A stretch of DNA of 62,000 nt, taken from the NCBI GenBank assembly GCA_009760855.2, contig WPIO01000009.1, forward strand, positions 1-62,000, read 5' to 3'. The notes under the pieces were generated by a model. That model searched no databases. It worked only from the letters and a program-made list of their open reading frames with translations, and was not told the origin of the DNA. Source of the DNA: Cristatella mucedo. Taxonomy: Eukaryota > Bryozoa > Phylactolaemata > Cristatellidae. Position numbers and translations under genes: made by a program. How positions within the stretch are numbered: the first letter of the stretch is position 1; each line of letters starts with the position of its first letter. This document shows, one piece after another, positions 1 to 11,850 of the stretch.

Positions 1-1490
1 GTTTGTTCGCGCTCGCTGCATCGTCTTGCGCCCCCATAGTGTACTGTGTATAGGACCCTCCCTGTAGACTTGTTTAGTTCCCCTGTTGTTGTTGGTGCAT
101 GCGTTATTATAAAGAGGTTTACCCTGACCGCCGCTTGTCTAACCCTAGCTCGGCGGCACGGCGAGCGGCAGCGTGGCCGGAGTATGGCGGGGTTTGGCGG
201 GAATTAGCCTCTGACCCCCGGAACTCGGTTACAAGATAGGCATGCGTTTGTAAATATCGCATGAGATGTAAACCGCTGTGAACGCCAGTGTACTTATGTC
301 TACAGGTCAGTCTTCGCAAAACATTTTGGAATGTTCGCAGACTCCAAGGACTATAAACTTCAATTTGATCTATTCCCAATTACATGTGTGCAAATTTCAT
401 TCAGTTCAAGCTCGAACTTCAGTCGCGGTTGTGATCTTAAAAGCTCACTAGTGACTATCTGCGCTACTCTCTGGCAGTGCTAATAAAGTGACGGTCTGAT
501 ATACCTGGCTTCAATGCTGGCTATACAACGAAGGGGTTTCGTGTTCAGGGGACTTCGTTTGGATGGCATTTCTTCAGCACACCGCCGAGACCTGGCTGCT
601 GATTAGGATTACAATTGGTACTAGCGGGGTGTAGAGGCTTCCACGTGCGGACAGAGCGCCCTGAACATTGTATCCCAGCTAGCGTATTATAAGTTCGGCC
701 CCTCTGCATACAGGTGTGCCGACGGTAGCGGAATACGGCAGCCACGAAGAGAGCCCGTACCTTAACGTAACCGACAAGTCAATATCCCTATTGTAGAGAA
801 GTCTATGTGACAGCGCCGGAGGGTAGCGGCAGTGGAAGTCTGTTGGCTACCGAATGCGTACCAAAAGCAGCTTAGGCTGCGAGTGCGCTATACAAATCTC
901 TCCTGCGTAACACCCACATAGTCCATATGGCTTTGTGGAGTTACAGACAAAGATACATACATAGATGTAGTCAGCAGCCGGCCATTAGGTACACCAACTC
1001 CCCCGCGGCTCAGTAGGCTAGAGCACAACTAAGTTCCAATGCCAAGGTACCAACTCCAGAAGCGCAGCTGACCGCTTACTACACGGCTACTGCTTTTATG
1101 CTGCCTTGGCCATAGATTATCGCGTCGCATAATCTGTTCCTAGCCGTAATTCAGGAACCGCGAATACTGAATATCAGTCGCAATTTGGCTGATTTCGCAT
1201 GCCGCCGTTTTGTAATGCCGAAGGTTCGGAGGAGTAGGCGTAACCTGCCGCTAGCCGAGCGGCGAAACCCACTGCCCCGATCCGGTGCGCGCGCCTACGC
1301 GAAATAAGCAGGCCACCACGAAACGAGCGTTTCTTGCCCTGACCTGCTTATCGTAACTAGGGGGGTCGTGAGTTCGCGGCGTGAATTAGAAAGACACGCA
1401 CAAATAGAGGATTTTTACTGAGCTTTATTCGCAATCGCACAAGGTGGCTGTGCGTCTAGCTCTGTTTTATCCCCCACACTCCTCGAAGGC
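1..1490. other. CpG-rich sequence without a recognisable gene
   Basis: CG dinucleotides are frequent here, unlike 3600-52000. Short open frames have no recognisable domains or splice signals. It could hold the promoter or first exon of AFTPH or of a gene off the left edge; I cannot show either. Confidence 0.3.
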
Positions 1491-1504
1491 TCACTGCAGC
1501 ACAA

Positions 1505-1940
1505 GCACGCTGGCGGGGGAAATACGTTCCCGCACGTAGGCTACCTGCATCTATTGTGTATTGTGGGGAATGACCCAAATAGACGGAGGAGCCCGAACCG
1601 GAGCCTAGACCCTAACTGGAGAACTAGGGCTTCGCTTCGACCTTATCGGCAGGAATACCTCACAGACTAGACCGAGCACTCTTGCGGGGGAAAATAGTCC
1701 TCGAACTTGGGCTACTTACGTCTCTAGTTCGGAACGACCCAAATAGACGGAGGAGCCCGAACTGGAGCCTAGACCCTGACTGGAGAACTAGGACTCCGCT
1801 TCCATCGTGAAGGCCTCATAAAAGCCCTTATACCTCACACGCTACCTCAAGCACTCTTGCGGAGGAAACGCGTCTCCGAACTTGGGCTACCTACGTCTCT
1901 AGTGGGGAACGACCCAAATAGACGGAGGAGCCCGAACCAC
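1505..1940. repeat. Tandem repeat, three copies, period about 171-175 bp
   Basis: Copies start near 1505, 1676 and 1851. Shared blocks are gcactcttgcgg..., gaacttgggctac, and gacccaaatagacggaggag (at 1572, 1736 and 1911). The first copy is the most diverged and the third is truncated. No coding frame is conserved between copies. Confidence 0.8.
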
Positions 1941-2224
1941 CGAAATATCTTACACACCGCACCGAACTACTTCCAGTTCGCACCGGCAAATCCTTATGCC
2001 GAGACTTGGTGCGCAAACACACACAAAACACAAAATAAACATAAAATGCGAGCTCGGGCGCGATACGACCCTATTCGGTGGCGTCCACTGAATCCTCATG
2101 GCGCTGTCTCGTATTGTCCCTCAATTGCCGGCGAACAGCCCGCCCTACTCCCTCGCTTTCAGAGAATCGAATACGACAACTACCGGCGACCGCATCAAAA
2201 TGGAGCCGAAGACGTAGAAAGAAC

Positions 2225-2560
2225 CGTGAGCGAGCGTCGCCCTATTATTATATAACTAGCCGGGATAATGGGGTAGAAAATCCAGCCGATATCAATCACC
2301 TCACGATCCTACTGCGACCTCTTGCTCACAGCTCTAGAACGCAGGTGCTCTTCAGCCATATCTCTCGTTCTCACGGAAACTCGTCCAGCAACTCTAGGGC
2401 GGCAGGCGGCGACAGAGGCCTTGGGCAAGCGTTGCCCTATTCTTAAATTGCTAGCCGGGACTATAGAGTTGACTGGCCAGTCGATATCAATCACCTCATG
2501 AGCCTAATATGACAGCTGCGTCCTCTTGCTCGAGGCTCTAGGATAGAGGTGTTTCCTGCT
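2225..2560. repeat. Diverged tandem duplication, period about 195 bp
   Basis: Two copies share, in order, gccctatt, ctagccggga, gatatcaatcacctca and cctcttgctc. Equivalent points are 2239 and 2434. It is distinct in sequence from the array at 1505-1940. Confidence 0.7.
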
Positions 2561-3948
2561 GAGCAGTTCTTGTACGCCCTAAAATTGAGTCAGGCCGGCG
2601 CTGTGTTAGTTTCACAATGGAGCAGCCCTACGAGCCTTGAAGGAGAGATCGACGGGATTAGAACTACACACAAGAACTTTATCAGAATAAGTTACGGCTG
2701 CGAGAAATTAAGATCTCCGCTTCACATGCCATCGGCTTTTCGTCGTTTTCTCCTAGTGTCTACAACGAGTAGAGGCGTGCAGTCGGCTGGGAGGGGGAGG
2801 GCTGGAGCCGAGTGGGCGGGTAGGTCTAAGGGGCAGCGGCTCAGGACAACTAAATGGCGAAATCACCTGCGCACATTACGAAAGGAGCTGTACCTATCTG
2901 CAATAAATATTCTAATGAAAGAAAATTATATATACTTGTAAGGAATACATTTTCATCCACTGGTAAGAAATGACAAAATGCTCCTCCCTCGGCAGTAGTG
3001 AGTAGCCTTCACACGTTTTCCTGTTCCGGTACCGAGGGCCATAACCCCGATTAGGGCGTATGTGTAGCTGGAATCGGTTCGCTTGTTCCCGCTATTATGT
3101 AACCTACGGACTAGAAGAGCCCGCGGCAATAAGGTATTCCCAGAACGCTGGTCGTGTTCGTGGTCGTGCTCATTTTGCAGCTTTAGGGTTAAAGAAGTTT
3201 CGGCGAAACTCGATTTCGAGACCTTTGAGCTGCTTGGGCGCCGACTGCTTAAAACTCTCTAACCTGGCTTTTTTTAATTTATTAGCCGCGGAAAGCTACC
3301 GGCTACTGATATACTGAGGAGATTAGCCACGTTTCACGGCCCCTGCGCAAGTGTTCCGCGTGTATCGAGCCGCTCTAGCTAGCCATCGCTAGCCTCTCAG
3401 CTTCGCCTCCGCGTCCTTCCCAGCGATTCTTTGCCGAGCACGTCTTGACTCGCATTATCCAGCCGTGCTTCGTAGAAAGAGTGCTCCTCTGCCAGACTTA
3501 GTTTTTTCAACGGTGCAGACGCCGCACTGACGTACCACTTGTGCTGGTACTTCCGCGTCTGGCGATAGGTTTATCCTCCAATGTTTACAGCGTCGTTATG
3601 CAACCAATATTTAACATGTTATGTCTCAATTGTATTAGTCACTACTGAGCTACCTGCAAGCCGATTAATGAAAATGGTTGCTACGCAGTTGGTTTGCTCT
3701 ATGTTTTTCCAGGTAACAGGCTGTTGGCTACAGCACTGTGGCGAGAAAGTTGGGAAGCTCACTAGGGAAGTGAGCTGGCCCATTCACTGGTTGATGCACA
3801 TTCCCTGGTGCTAGTAGAGTTTGCCAGATTTCAGGTTTTTGTCTGTATGCTGCCCAGATTTATCGTATTCATTACTAGCTTGGGGATTCCTCTCACCATC
3901 TGAAGATGCCTGTAGGTTACTTCCTCCCCCTGGCTCATTGTGAGGTCC

Positions 3949-3950
<2 letters not shown>
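2561..3950. other. No gene recognised; composition changes near 3560
   Basis: CpG-rich character continues to about 3560 and then gives way to the CpG-poor sequence typical of the AFTPH introns. No domain, splice pair or repeat family was recognised. Confidence 0.3.
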
Positions 3951-4149
<199 letters not shown>

Positions 4150-4415
4150 ACATGGGAAGAAGATAGGCAAGCAGATAGAGGCCAGCAGAGAGGTCTGCAT
4201 TTCAATTTTTTATGGCGTCTTCAACCGAGCAGTAACTCAAAATATGTTGCTGAATACTTTGAACAGACATTGCTGCTTCTGCCATGAAGTGCGTTCTTTA
4301 CATGTGCGTAGCAGTGGCTGATGTTTGTGTTGTTGCAGGGGCAGAGACGTGCTGCCTGAGTGCAATCAATCAGCTGGTGCGTACACAAGTGCACTGCATA
4401 GCATCAACGTCTGAT

Positions 4416-4472
4416 ATGCACCACTGCACTGGTGGAGTGAGTTTTTCTGGGTGCTTATTGCAACGTCGATAA
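4416..4472 (+). promoter_or_regulatory. Upstream ORF whose stop overlaps the AFTPH start (TAATG)
   Basis: An ATG at 4416 opens an 18-codon frame, a shorter form of a frame open from ATG 4284. It ends in TAA at 4470-4472, whose last A is the first base of the AFTPH ATG. The arrangement stop-TAATG-start could allow termination-reinitiation or limit translation of the main frame. A plausible 3' splice site (gtgttgttgcag, ending 4338) would put the 4416 ATG, but not the 4284 ATG, in the mature leader. Confidence 0.4.
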
Positions 4473-7400
4473 TGGCTGACTTCGAAGATTTTGTTCAGTA
4501 CCAGCGAAACGTCGCTGATGCACCTGCCACTGCTGCCACAAGCAGTAGCCAGATGTACCGTCCGGGTGCAATCCCTCGCATGCCCTCTCAGGTGGCACCT
4601 ACCGAGCCTCCATTGACTCTGCCAGCATACGGCGCTTTCCCCTATGCAATCCCTCCCGTGCCATTTGCAGCAGCACCTGTCGGCACTTTTGCTGCGAATG
4701 CCCCGTCGGCTGCCGGGATCAGTGCACTTCACGTCACACATCCTGTGCCAGGGGTGGTTATGGCATTTCCAACTGCACCGGCCTCTGCGCAGGCTACAGC
4801 ATTTCTAGATCAGCACGTCGCGTACCCACAGCAGTTGGCTGCCCACCCTCAGCAGTTTCCGCAGGATTATCGTCTGCATGTGACTGCCACACCGTCACAC
4901 CAACAATCACGCTTGATGGAGCCTGGCCTTGCTGCTGCCACTGTAGCCGCGAACGAAAAGAAGGATGTCCGACCTAAGTTTACAAAGGAGGACTTCACCA
5001 AGAAGTCACGTGCATCGGATGCCATGTCTCAGATCGATGCCTTCAAAGTAGCTGTGAAAAAAGACCTTGAACTGCATAAGGTCAGCAAAAATGCACCGCC
5101 ACCGATGGCTGGCATGCCTGTTGCTGGTCCGTATGGAGTAGGCGGAGCCACTGCTGCAGTCATCGCTCACAGTTATCTTGGTGCGGTCACGCCTCCGCAA
5201 GTGCACCAGCAGCAGAACCAGCAGTTACTACTGGTCACCGGCAGTCACAGTACTGCCACCTACGATAGCTCATGGCAGCCACCTGGCTCAGGTGGCACAT
5301 TGCCTGCACACTGGCCGACGGCAGAGTTGGGCAACATGAGGCCATTGCTGCAGCAACCTCACCTTCCAGCCGCTGATGATGCTGATGGCCACTGTCACGA
5401 GCATGCTTCTTTTGCTATGCATAGCATGTCATGCAGCAGTCATCAGTCGTCGCAAGTTCATCGCCTTGGTACTGTGGCTGGTGCGAGTGCTTCTGACTTC
5501 CATGCCCTACCTTTGCATTGGGGCGAGCTTGCTATGGGATCGACACCAGCAGCAGCAGCCACAGCCGGATTGTCAGCAGCACTGACATCTGCACCTCATG
5601 GTGGAGCAGAGCCGGTCTCTCACCGTGTAAGTAACGGTTTTCCAAGTAATCCAAACTTCTTACCGACTGCAGGTGCAGCCTCCGGGTCCATCTTATCGGG
5701 AACCGCCGTTGTTGTGCACAACGGTCAAAGTGAGGCTTCGAGTGGTGTGATATGTGAGTCGGCCTTTTCTAATGCCAATGCATCCGGTGCTCTGAGCATC
5801 CACTCCCCACCTGCTATCACTGCTACCAACATTGGACACTCGCAGGCACCTACACCCGACGACTTTGATGACTTTATGTCATACAGAGTTCCTGCTGATG
5901 CTTCCGGGAACTTGACGCCCTCTTTAGCTCACCAATCGCCTTTAAATTCAGCTGTTCAGCATGTTTCGGTGCATTCATCACCTCCCGAAGTTTCTACTCA
6001 TCACTCATCATTGTCGTCGGCCGGTGGTCTAAGTTTGCCATCACCTTTGGCCATGTCCCGTCTGCTGGTCGTAAGGCCTGTGATCAACAAGAGCGGCGCC
6101 GCCCAGGGCAACGGTGTTCTGTCGCATGTGCAATCAAAGATGAAGCGTGACGCACCTATGCAGAAAATAGGTGTCATCTTCAAGAAGTACGTAGACTCGG
6201 CTGATCCGTCTCTTCACCCTGTCGAGCCACGTTCATACTGCGGTGACTCGATTAGTACAAGCAGTGTTGGCCATCAGAATGAGCCCACAATGGCTGTGGG
6301 CCAGTGGAATGGCTTTCCCTCTGCAAGCGTAGCCCTTGGCCCGACTTCTGCTGCCGATTCCGACTTTGGCGATTTCCAGTCACTTCCTGCAAGTACGGCG
6401 ACTTCCGCAGATTGGCATTCTACCATTCACGCAACTAGCTATGTACCTAATGCGGATTTGACTGGGAGAAGTTCTAAACACCAGTTTGAAGAGCCCCCAG
6501 TGCTGCTGGCACCTCCCAAACCGGCTTCATCAGGCTTTGTTGCTTCGACTAACAAGACAAGCACTGTGCCACTTGCTGACGTGAATATTTTTGGGGGTGT
6601 AAATGCTCTGCCAGGCGATGGATTCCTAGATTCCAGCACTGCACTGCAGGCCACGGCACAGCAGTTTAGTGCGAACGTCGGACAGAGCAAGGAGGCGTAT
6701 GACGACTTCATTGCCTTTCAGTCGTTTGTGCCATCTGCCAAGACACCAGCCCAGTCTGAAAGCTGTTTCGACGATATTGCCCCAGTCCCACACGACATGC
6801 CTGGTTCTGCTGCTGCTGCTGCCACTGCTGCTTCTGCAGGTGCTGCAGCTGGAGCACATCCCAAGCAGAGCACCAAGGCTGCCGACTGGACTATGCTGTC
6901 GGATCTCAACGAGTTCAGCATCGACAGCATGCCGCCCGACCTTGCTGGCAACGTTAGCCTTTTTCCATCTGAGCCACTTGCTGAAAAAAGTGAAGCACAT
7001 TTGGATGGCACTACTGCCGCTGCCGGTGCTACTGCTGTGAGGCATAGAGCCGTGACGGCAGACGATGCAGCAGACGATGGGTTTGCTGACTTTGCTGCAT
7101 TCCAGCAGGATGCATCAGCCAATGAACCAGCTGAAAGCTCCTGGCATGCAGCATCTGCTGCATCTGTGCCACTTAGCCTGCCACCGGCTACAGCGTATGA
7201 TGACGAAGGTGATTGGGGCTCTTTCCTTGATCCTGCTGACAAAACCTTGGGCTTAAGCCTTATAGGAAATGGTGGCAGCAGCTTCGGTGGCAGGCCAGAG
7301 GTAGTTGTGGACCAATGGCTGCAAAATGGTACCCAATCGGCAGTACAGCTACCGAGCCTGTTTGTGGTGCCTGTACAGATGTCAAGCTCAGCTGATGCCA

Positions 7401-9424
7401 ACTGTGCAGGCGATGCTGTTTGCTCATTATCTATGCTTGCCGATGGACTTGCAGCTGTGCCACATCCTACGCATGTTTTACCTATGCATGAAGTGACGTC
7501 GGTCACGACTAAAGTCGCTTCCAAAGCTGCTGCATCTGCTACTGCTGTCATGCCAGCTAAAGATGTCAACTTCCTTGACGACATGTATGATACCTTGGAG
7601 CTGCCTCCAGTAGATGACTACGAGTACGCTCATGATAACCTAATGGGCCCACCTCCTAAAGGCCTCGATGCATTTGATCACGATGAATATGACATTGCCT
7701 TTGGAGGTTTCACGGCACTTGGTGACACTGGTAAGGCTAGTACTTTGTTCGGTCGATCGGCCGAACCGATACACGACAGAGGTTCAAGCACAAGCAGAGC
7801 AGAAGCTAGTGTTAATAGTAGCGTGCTTACAACCTCGGGCTCCCCTGCAGATACAGCTGCTGTTTACCGACGAGAAATGACTGCTACAGACAGCAGACCT
7901 GCCGCTTGGCGCAAGGGTGAAAGTGTGCCCGGCACCAAACATCTGTATGTCGGAGCAAGTGCTTCGGATGATGCTGATCCGGTATGTTTGGCCACCCAGG
8001 GCATTCCGGCTACTGTTGTAGCTGAATCTGCAGCTATGGCCCCTGACATCACAGCTGACACTTTATGCAGTGTGGCTGAAGCTGCAGTGCCCCAGAACAG
8101 CTCGCTGGGTAGTGGAGCCACTCGGTTATCGCCCGATGCAGACGACCCGGTGGACAAGCTTGGAGGCAGTGACAGCTCGAGCCCAGGCAGGGGGATTATC
8201 GAGTCTCGTTCACGTCTACTGCCTAATGCTGTAGTGTCATCTCCTTCACCACCTTGTAATACAGATCCTTTAGACTTGTCTAATGCAGATTTTGCACCAT
8301 TTGCCACCTTTTCGGCCGAGGATGGTGCACAGATCCCAGAGAGCACTGCAACCAGTGATACTGCCGCTCACCCTGTAGCTAAAAGTAACAGTACTCATTC
8401 GGCAGCTTTTGCCGCTTTTGTACTGGCTGGTGGCAATGCCGATGTCGTTGATCATAGAGACGACGAAGGCAGTAGCAGCTGGGGTTTTGCCAGCAGCCCA
8501 CCCCCACTGCCATCCAGCGGTGGACCAGGCAGTGACAGCGATGCAGAGGAGGACGATTGGGGCATTGCTCGCACTGCCACACGAGATGATACGCCAAGCC
8601 CTTTACCTGCCGAACTCGACAGCAGCGACTGGGACGAGTTTCGCACTGCGGAAGCAAACCGTCAGGCAATGACCAGGCACTCGGTCGATAAAGACAGCAG
8701 CAATAGTAGGGCTGATGCCTGTCGCTTGGTGAGTGCAGATGCTTCGAGTGCAGATGCTGGTCACCCTTACAGCTGGGATGATCTGCATGCCGGTTCCCCT
8801 TCCATCGAACGTGATCGGTCTCTCTTTTTCTCGGATGTGACCGTTGACGGTTCTCCAGCTGTGTCGGCACCGCAGGACCCCAGCAATTCTGCAATCACAT
8901 TGGGATGCGAAGCAGTCTCGGCTGCTAACCATCATGCGGATTGGTTCAGCACGAAGAATGGTGGTGAAGTTGGATCAGCAGTTGACTGGGCAAGCAACTG
9001 GACATTGCCCAGTGCTGCGCCGGATGCAGTAAGCGCCGAGCCGCAAGAACGGCCTACTTTGTCCTCGCCATTCCCTCCAGCAGAAGGGTTCCATCCCAGA
9101 GAGTCGGAGCTTGCTGATCCATACGCTGACGACAATAGCTGGGAATTCGGCACTGCCCTTCCACCGGAAGATGGTCCTGCTGAAGTGAAGCCACACACTG
9201 CCAAGACTTCTGACATTCCTGTTAATGATTACCGTGATGAAGATGAGGATGACGATTGGACTTTCGGTGCAGTCGTCCCAAATACTGAAAGCAGCTTCTT
9301 ACCAGTGGCAGCCGACGACGACTGGGCCTTTCAGAGCAGCTCGACAGCGGCAGCTGCAGGATCTGCAGCTGGGGCTGCTTCTGCCACAGCCATGGTGACC
9401 GCATCGAAGGAGTCGTCTGCTGTG
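4472..9424 (+). CDS. AFTPH: Aftiphilin/gamma-synergin family protein, giant first coding exon (1651 codons)
   Basis: A trafficking adaptor that binds clathrin adaptors AP-1 and AP-2 at the trans-Golgi network and endosomes. The start is the ATG at 4472 (A at -3, G at +4); the frame stays open 57 bases further up but has no earlier ATG. The N-terminus is MADFEDFVQYQ. Repeated acidic-phenylalanine adaptor motifs follow: DDFDDFM (about residue 463), DFGDFQ (630), DDFIAFQSF (743) and GFADFAAF (869). Acidic-tryptophan motifs follow: EGDWGSF (911), EEDDWG (1360), SDWDEF (1385), NSWEFG (1555), DDDWTFG (1593) and DDDWAF (1615-1620). Between them the chain is Ala/Ser/Pro/Gln-rich and probably disordered, except a Lys-rich segment near residues 170-210 (KFTKEDFTKKSRASDA). 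The exon ends on a complete codon at the donor gtg|gtaagt; reading on would hit a stop at 9479. A very large first coding exon is typical of the family, but this one is much longer than in vertebrates. Gamma-synergin is the alternative; I see no EH domain. Confidence 0.88.
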
Positions 9425-9680
9425 GTAAGTTGGACAGTCGGCTGTGGCTGTTACTGCTGTCACACTGTGTTGGCTGTGTAGGGCAAAAAGATCCTCCGAC
9501 TGCTTGTGAGCTCCTTTGACTGTTTGACTTCATCTGCCTGTAGAGGGTGTGGTGTATTTCATGTATCAACAGCAATCAATGAAGTTAGCCTGTGCATCCT
9601 TAATGGTACAGTTAGCCATTGACAATCAGACCTGTGCAGGTTGTTTTTAGCTGTCTCCTGTTTTGTCTACCTTGCTGCAG

Positions 9681-9707
9681 GTCCCAAATGTGCACTTGGC
9701 AGTGATG
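9681..9707 (+). CDS. AFTPH: AFTPH microexon, 27 nt (inferred)
   Basis: A pyrimidine-rich acceptor (ttttgtctaccttgctgcag) is followed by 27 nt reading VPNVHLAVM, then the strong donor gtgagc. Both ends are phase 0, matching the end of the giant exon at 9424 and the start of the next proposed exon at 10546. It is too short for recognition by content, so the call rests on splice-site quality and phase. Confidence 0.45.
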
Positions 9708-10545
9708 GTGAGCTATGTCGTAATATATGGGTATCATAGCAGATGCCATGCCAAGCCTCTGCATGTTTGAGTTATTATTGGCGATTTGCTTGATTCATTG
9801 GAATTCGGCATGATCAGTGGAGTAGGTGTTTAGTGCTAGCAGCCTTCTCATGTCTGATTAAAGTTTAGCCTTCAAAGGACACTAACCTTCGTGGCTTTGA
9901 ATGTATTTACAGCCCATAAACAGAGGTCGCTGCATATATTCCTAGCCGGCGATGACCAGTGAGAAGAAAGCCCGTGAAAATCAAAATGAAAATGAAAAAT
10001 TGACTATTGTAGTTTAACAATACATTTCATTTGAAAGACCAACAATAAAAAATTACCGTGAGTAAAGACAGTACTAAACTGTGGTAGCAATGGATCAGGA
10101 ACAAATGAGAGCAATGTTGTTGTAGTGATGTTAGGTTCATGTTTTTACATAAGTTATTATAAACAATTTTGAGATTGTTCCCCTTCTTTCTATTAAAACT
10201 TGGCTATAGTAAGAAAGAATTGCAAGATTACCCTCAGTAGGATGGGTGCATTAGCTAGGTCATCTCTCTTGCTGGACCACCTGCAAAGTTTTCTGTGAAT
10301 TTATACGGGTATATGCTAGTACTACTGTATTTGCAGAGCAAATTACAAGGATATCGCCCACCTGCCCGCCCATTCATATCTCTGCTTGTGCTCAGCAATA
10401 AGCAGCAACAGCTGCTCGAATTGTGTTTGTTCCGTGTGCCTGTATGTTGCACACCCGACAGAATGCCGGCTTACCCAACTGATGGCGATTGCAGTTAACT
10501 GTGTCGACTGTTCCTTGGCGGAAATATGGCTGGTTATTTTTTCAG
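9708..10545 (+). other. AFTPH intron, no features
   Basis: AT-rich, with no transposon or gene recognised. Another acceptor-like site (gtatttacag, about 9911) leads into a frame that stops within 11 codons. Confidence 0.4.
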
Positions 10546-10815
10546 CTTCCACAGACCACCACTCGGAAGATCCTACAGATAGCTTTTGCTGCCTCAGCTG
10601 CAATGCAGTGGGCATCTTTAACGGTTGCTGCAGCAGGTCTGCCACGACCTGTCAGCAGCTCACTGAGTTGTTGCCGACTGTGGACGCGACTGTGCGACTT
10701 GGACAGTAGTCCTGCCATGACGGACATGGTGTGGGGAAGCTCAGCCTGCTGCAGCCGTATGCTCGAAACGCTGCCATTGGCTGATCTTTCCTCCAGTGCG
10801 CCAGGACCACAATCT
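10546..10815 (+). CDS. AFTPH: AFTPH exon with the clathrin-binding domain
   Basis: The acceptor is ggttattttttcag and the donor tct|gtatgt; the exon is exactly 90 codons, phase 0 at both ends. The frame is helical and rich in Ala, Leu and Cys. The part reading C-R-L-W-T-R-L-C-D-L-D-S-S, then V-W-G-S-S and R-M-L-E-T-L, follows the spacing of the aftiphilin clathrin-binding domain (Pfam Clathrin_bdg) as I recall it: an L-W-x-x-L helix, a D/S stretch, W-G-x-S, then a leucine pair. A competing frame here ends at TAG 10707-10709 and shows no such match. Confidence 0.6.
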
Positions 10816-10938
10816 GTATGTATCTGCTTTGATTGAAACAATTGTGATTGCATGGAAGTGTGAGACTTGCTGATATTAATTTTGCTGTCTGCATTAGCAA
10901 GTATTTTCATGATTGGAGCACACATGGCATGGCAACAG

Positions 10939-11007
10939 TTGGGAACCGATCCATTAAAATCTCGTGAGTCATTAACACTTGAAGATTCATCAGATAGCGG
11001 TACGAAG
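10939..11007 (+). CDS. AFTPH: AFTPH exon, LGTDPLKS segment (inferred)
   Basis: Twenty-three codons beginning LGTDPLKSRESL and ending DSSDSGTK, phase 0 at both ends, with donor aag|gtaaat. L-G-T-D resembles the L-G-I-D segment that follows the clathrin-binding helix in vertebrate aftiphilin. The acceptor used here (ggcaacag) has a weak pyrimidine tract. A stronger acceptor at 10897 (gctgtctgcattag) opens the same frame but in phase 1, which does not fit the preceding donor, so the exact 5' edge is uncertain. Confidence 0.45.
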
Positions 11008-11154
11008 GTAAATCTGCCATACGTCCTGTGAGCTAGCAGAGATCAATCAACAAATCATATCACTATCCTTTGCCTACTGGTAGGCAATTGACTTCCTTCA
11101 TCAATGACTTTACATTAATAGCTGGCATTCTAGGGCCAATTCCACATAGTCTTG

Positions 11155-11850
11155 ATTGAAAGACTATGATATAATAATAATGATAATAAAAAGACTTGTA
11201 GTATACTCAAAGAGAACTCAAGCTCTTTCTATACGCTTCACATATTCTGGAAAGGAATGGAGCTTGTCAATAGGTTAGTAATAATATGCACAGTTTCAAC
11301 AAATTTGCACGATTCAAGCACACAAATGACAATTAGCATGAACGGAGCAAATACTGCCTGAGTAACAAGTGAGTTTTTAGCTTTTTAAACGTCAAGTCGG
11401 GGAATGTCGTGAAGTCAGTCAGAATTGAGTTCCCGGCTTTGGGAGCTTGCCAAAGTAAAGGCACGGCCTCCAATGGATTTTAGGTTGGTTCGAGGCTCAG
11501 CTAGACGACTTAAGTCAGAAGAGCTGTTGGTACGAAGTAGTTTTGGTTGGTAGGCTGGAGCAAGAGAATGACGAGACCTAAAAGAGAAAGGCAAAACCTT
11601 GAAGTGCATATGCTATTTGATGGGGAGCTAGTGCATGTCGGTGAGAAGTGGTGCAATTTAGCAATTGCACCGTTCGAAACAGACAAGCCTAGCTGCAGAG
11701 TTGTGCACCAACTGTAAGCATCCTATTGCACAGGCCGAAAGGCCTGCAAATAAAGCATTACAGAAATCAAGGTAGGATGTAACAAATGCATGGACCACCT
11801 TAACTATGGTATCTTTGTCTAAGCAGGTCCGACTTTTTCAATTTCATATA
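11155..11850 (-). mobile_element. L2-like LINE fragment, 3' end
   Basis: On the - strand the C-terminal reverse-transcriptase segment (FRSRHSLAPAY, then EPRTNLKSIGGRAF) is followed by the family tail at 11170-11250 and an (ATT)n-like end. 5'-truncated and frame-broken; it lies in the AFTPH intron 11008-15607. Confidence 0.75.

Noticed and set aside
6718-7584. 288-codon - strand open frame
   Set aside because: Shadow of the AFTPH giant exon.
10386-10709. Competing + strand frame over the 10546 exon, with Cys pairs
   Set aside because: Stops at TAG 10707-10709; the other frame spans the whole exon and matches the clathrin-binding pattern.
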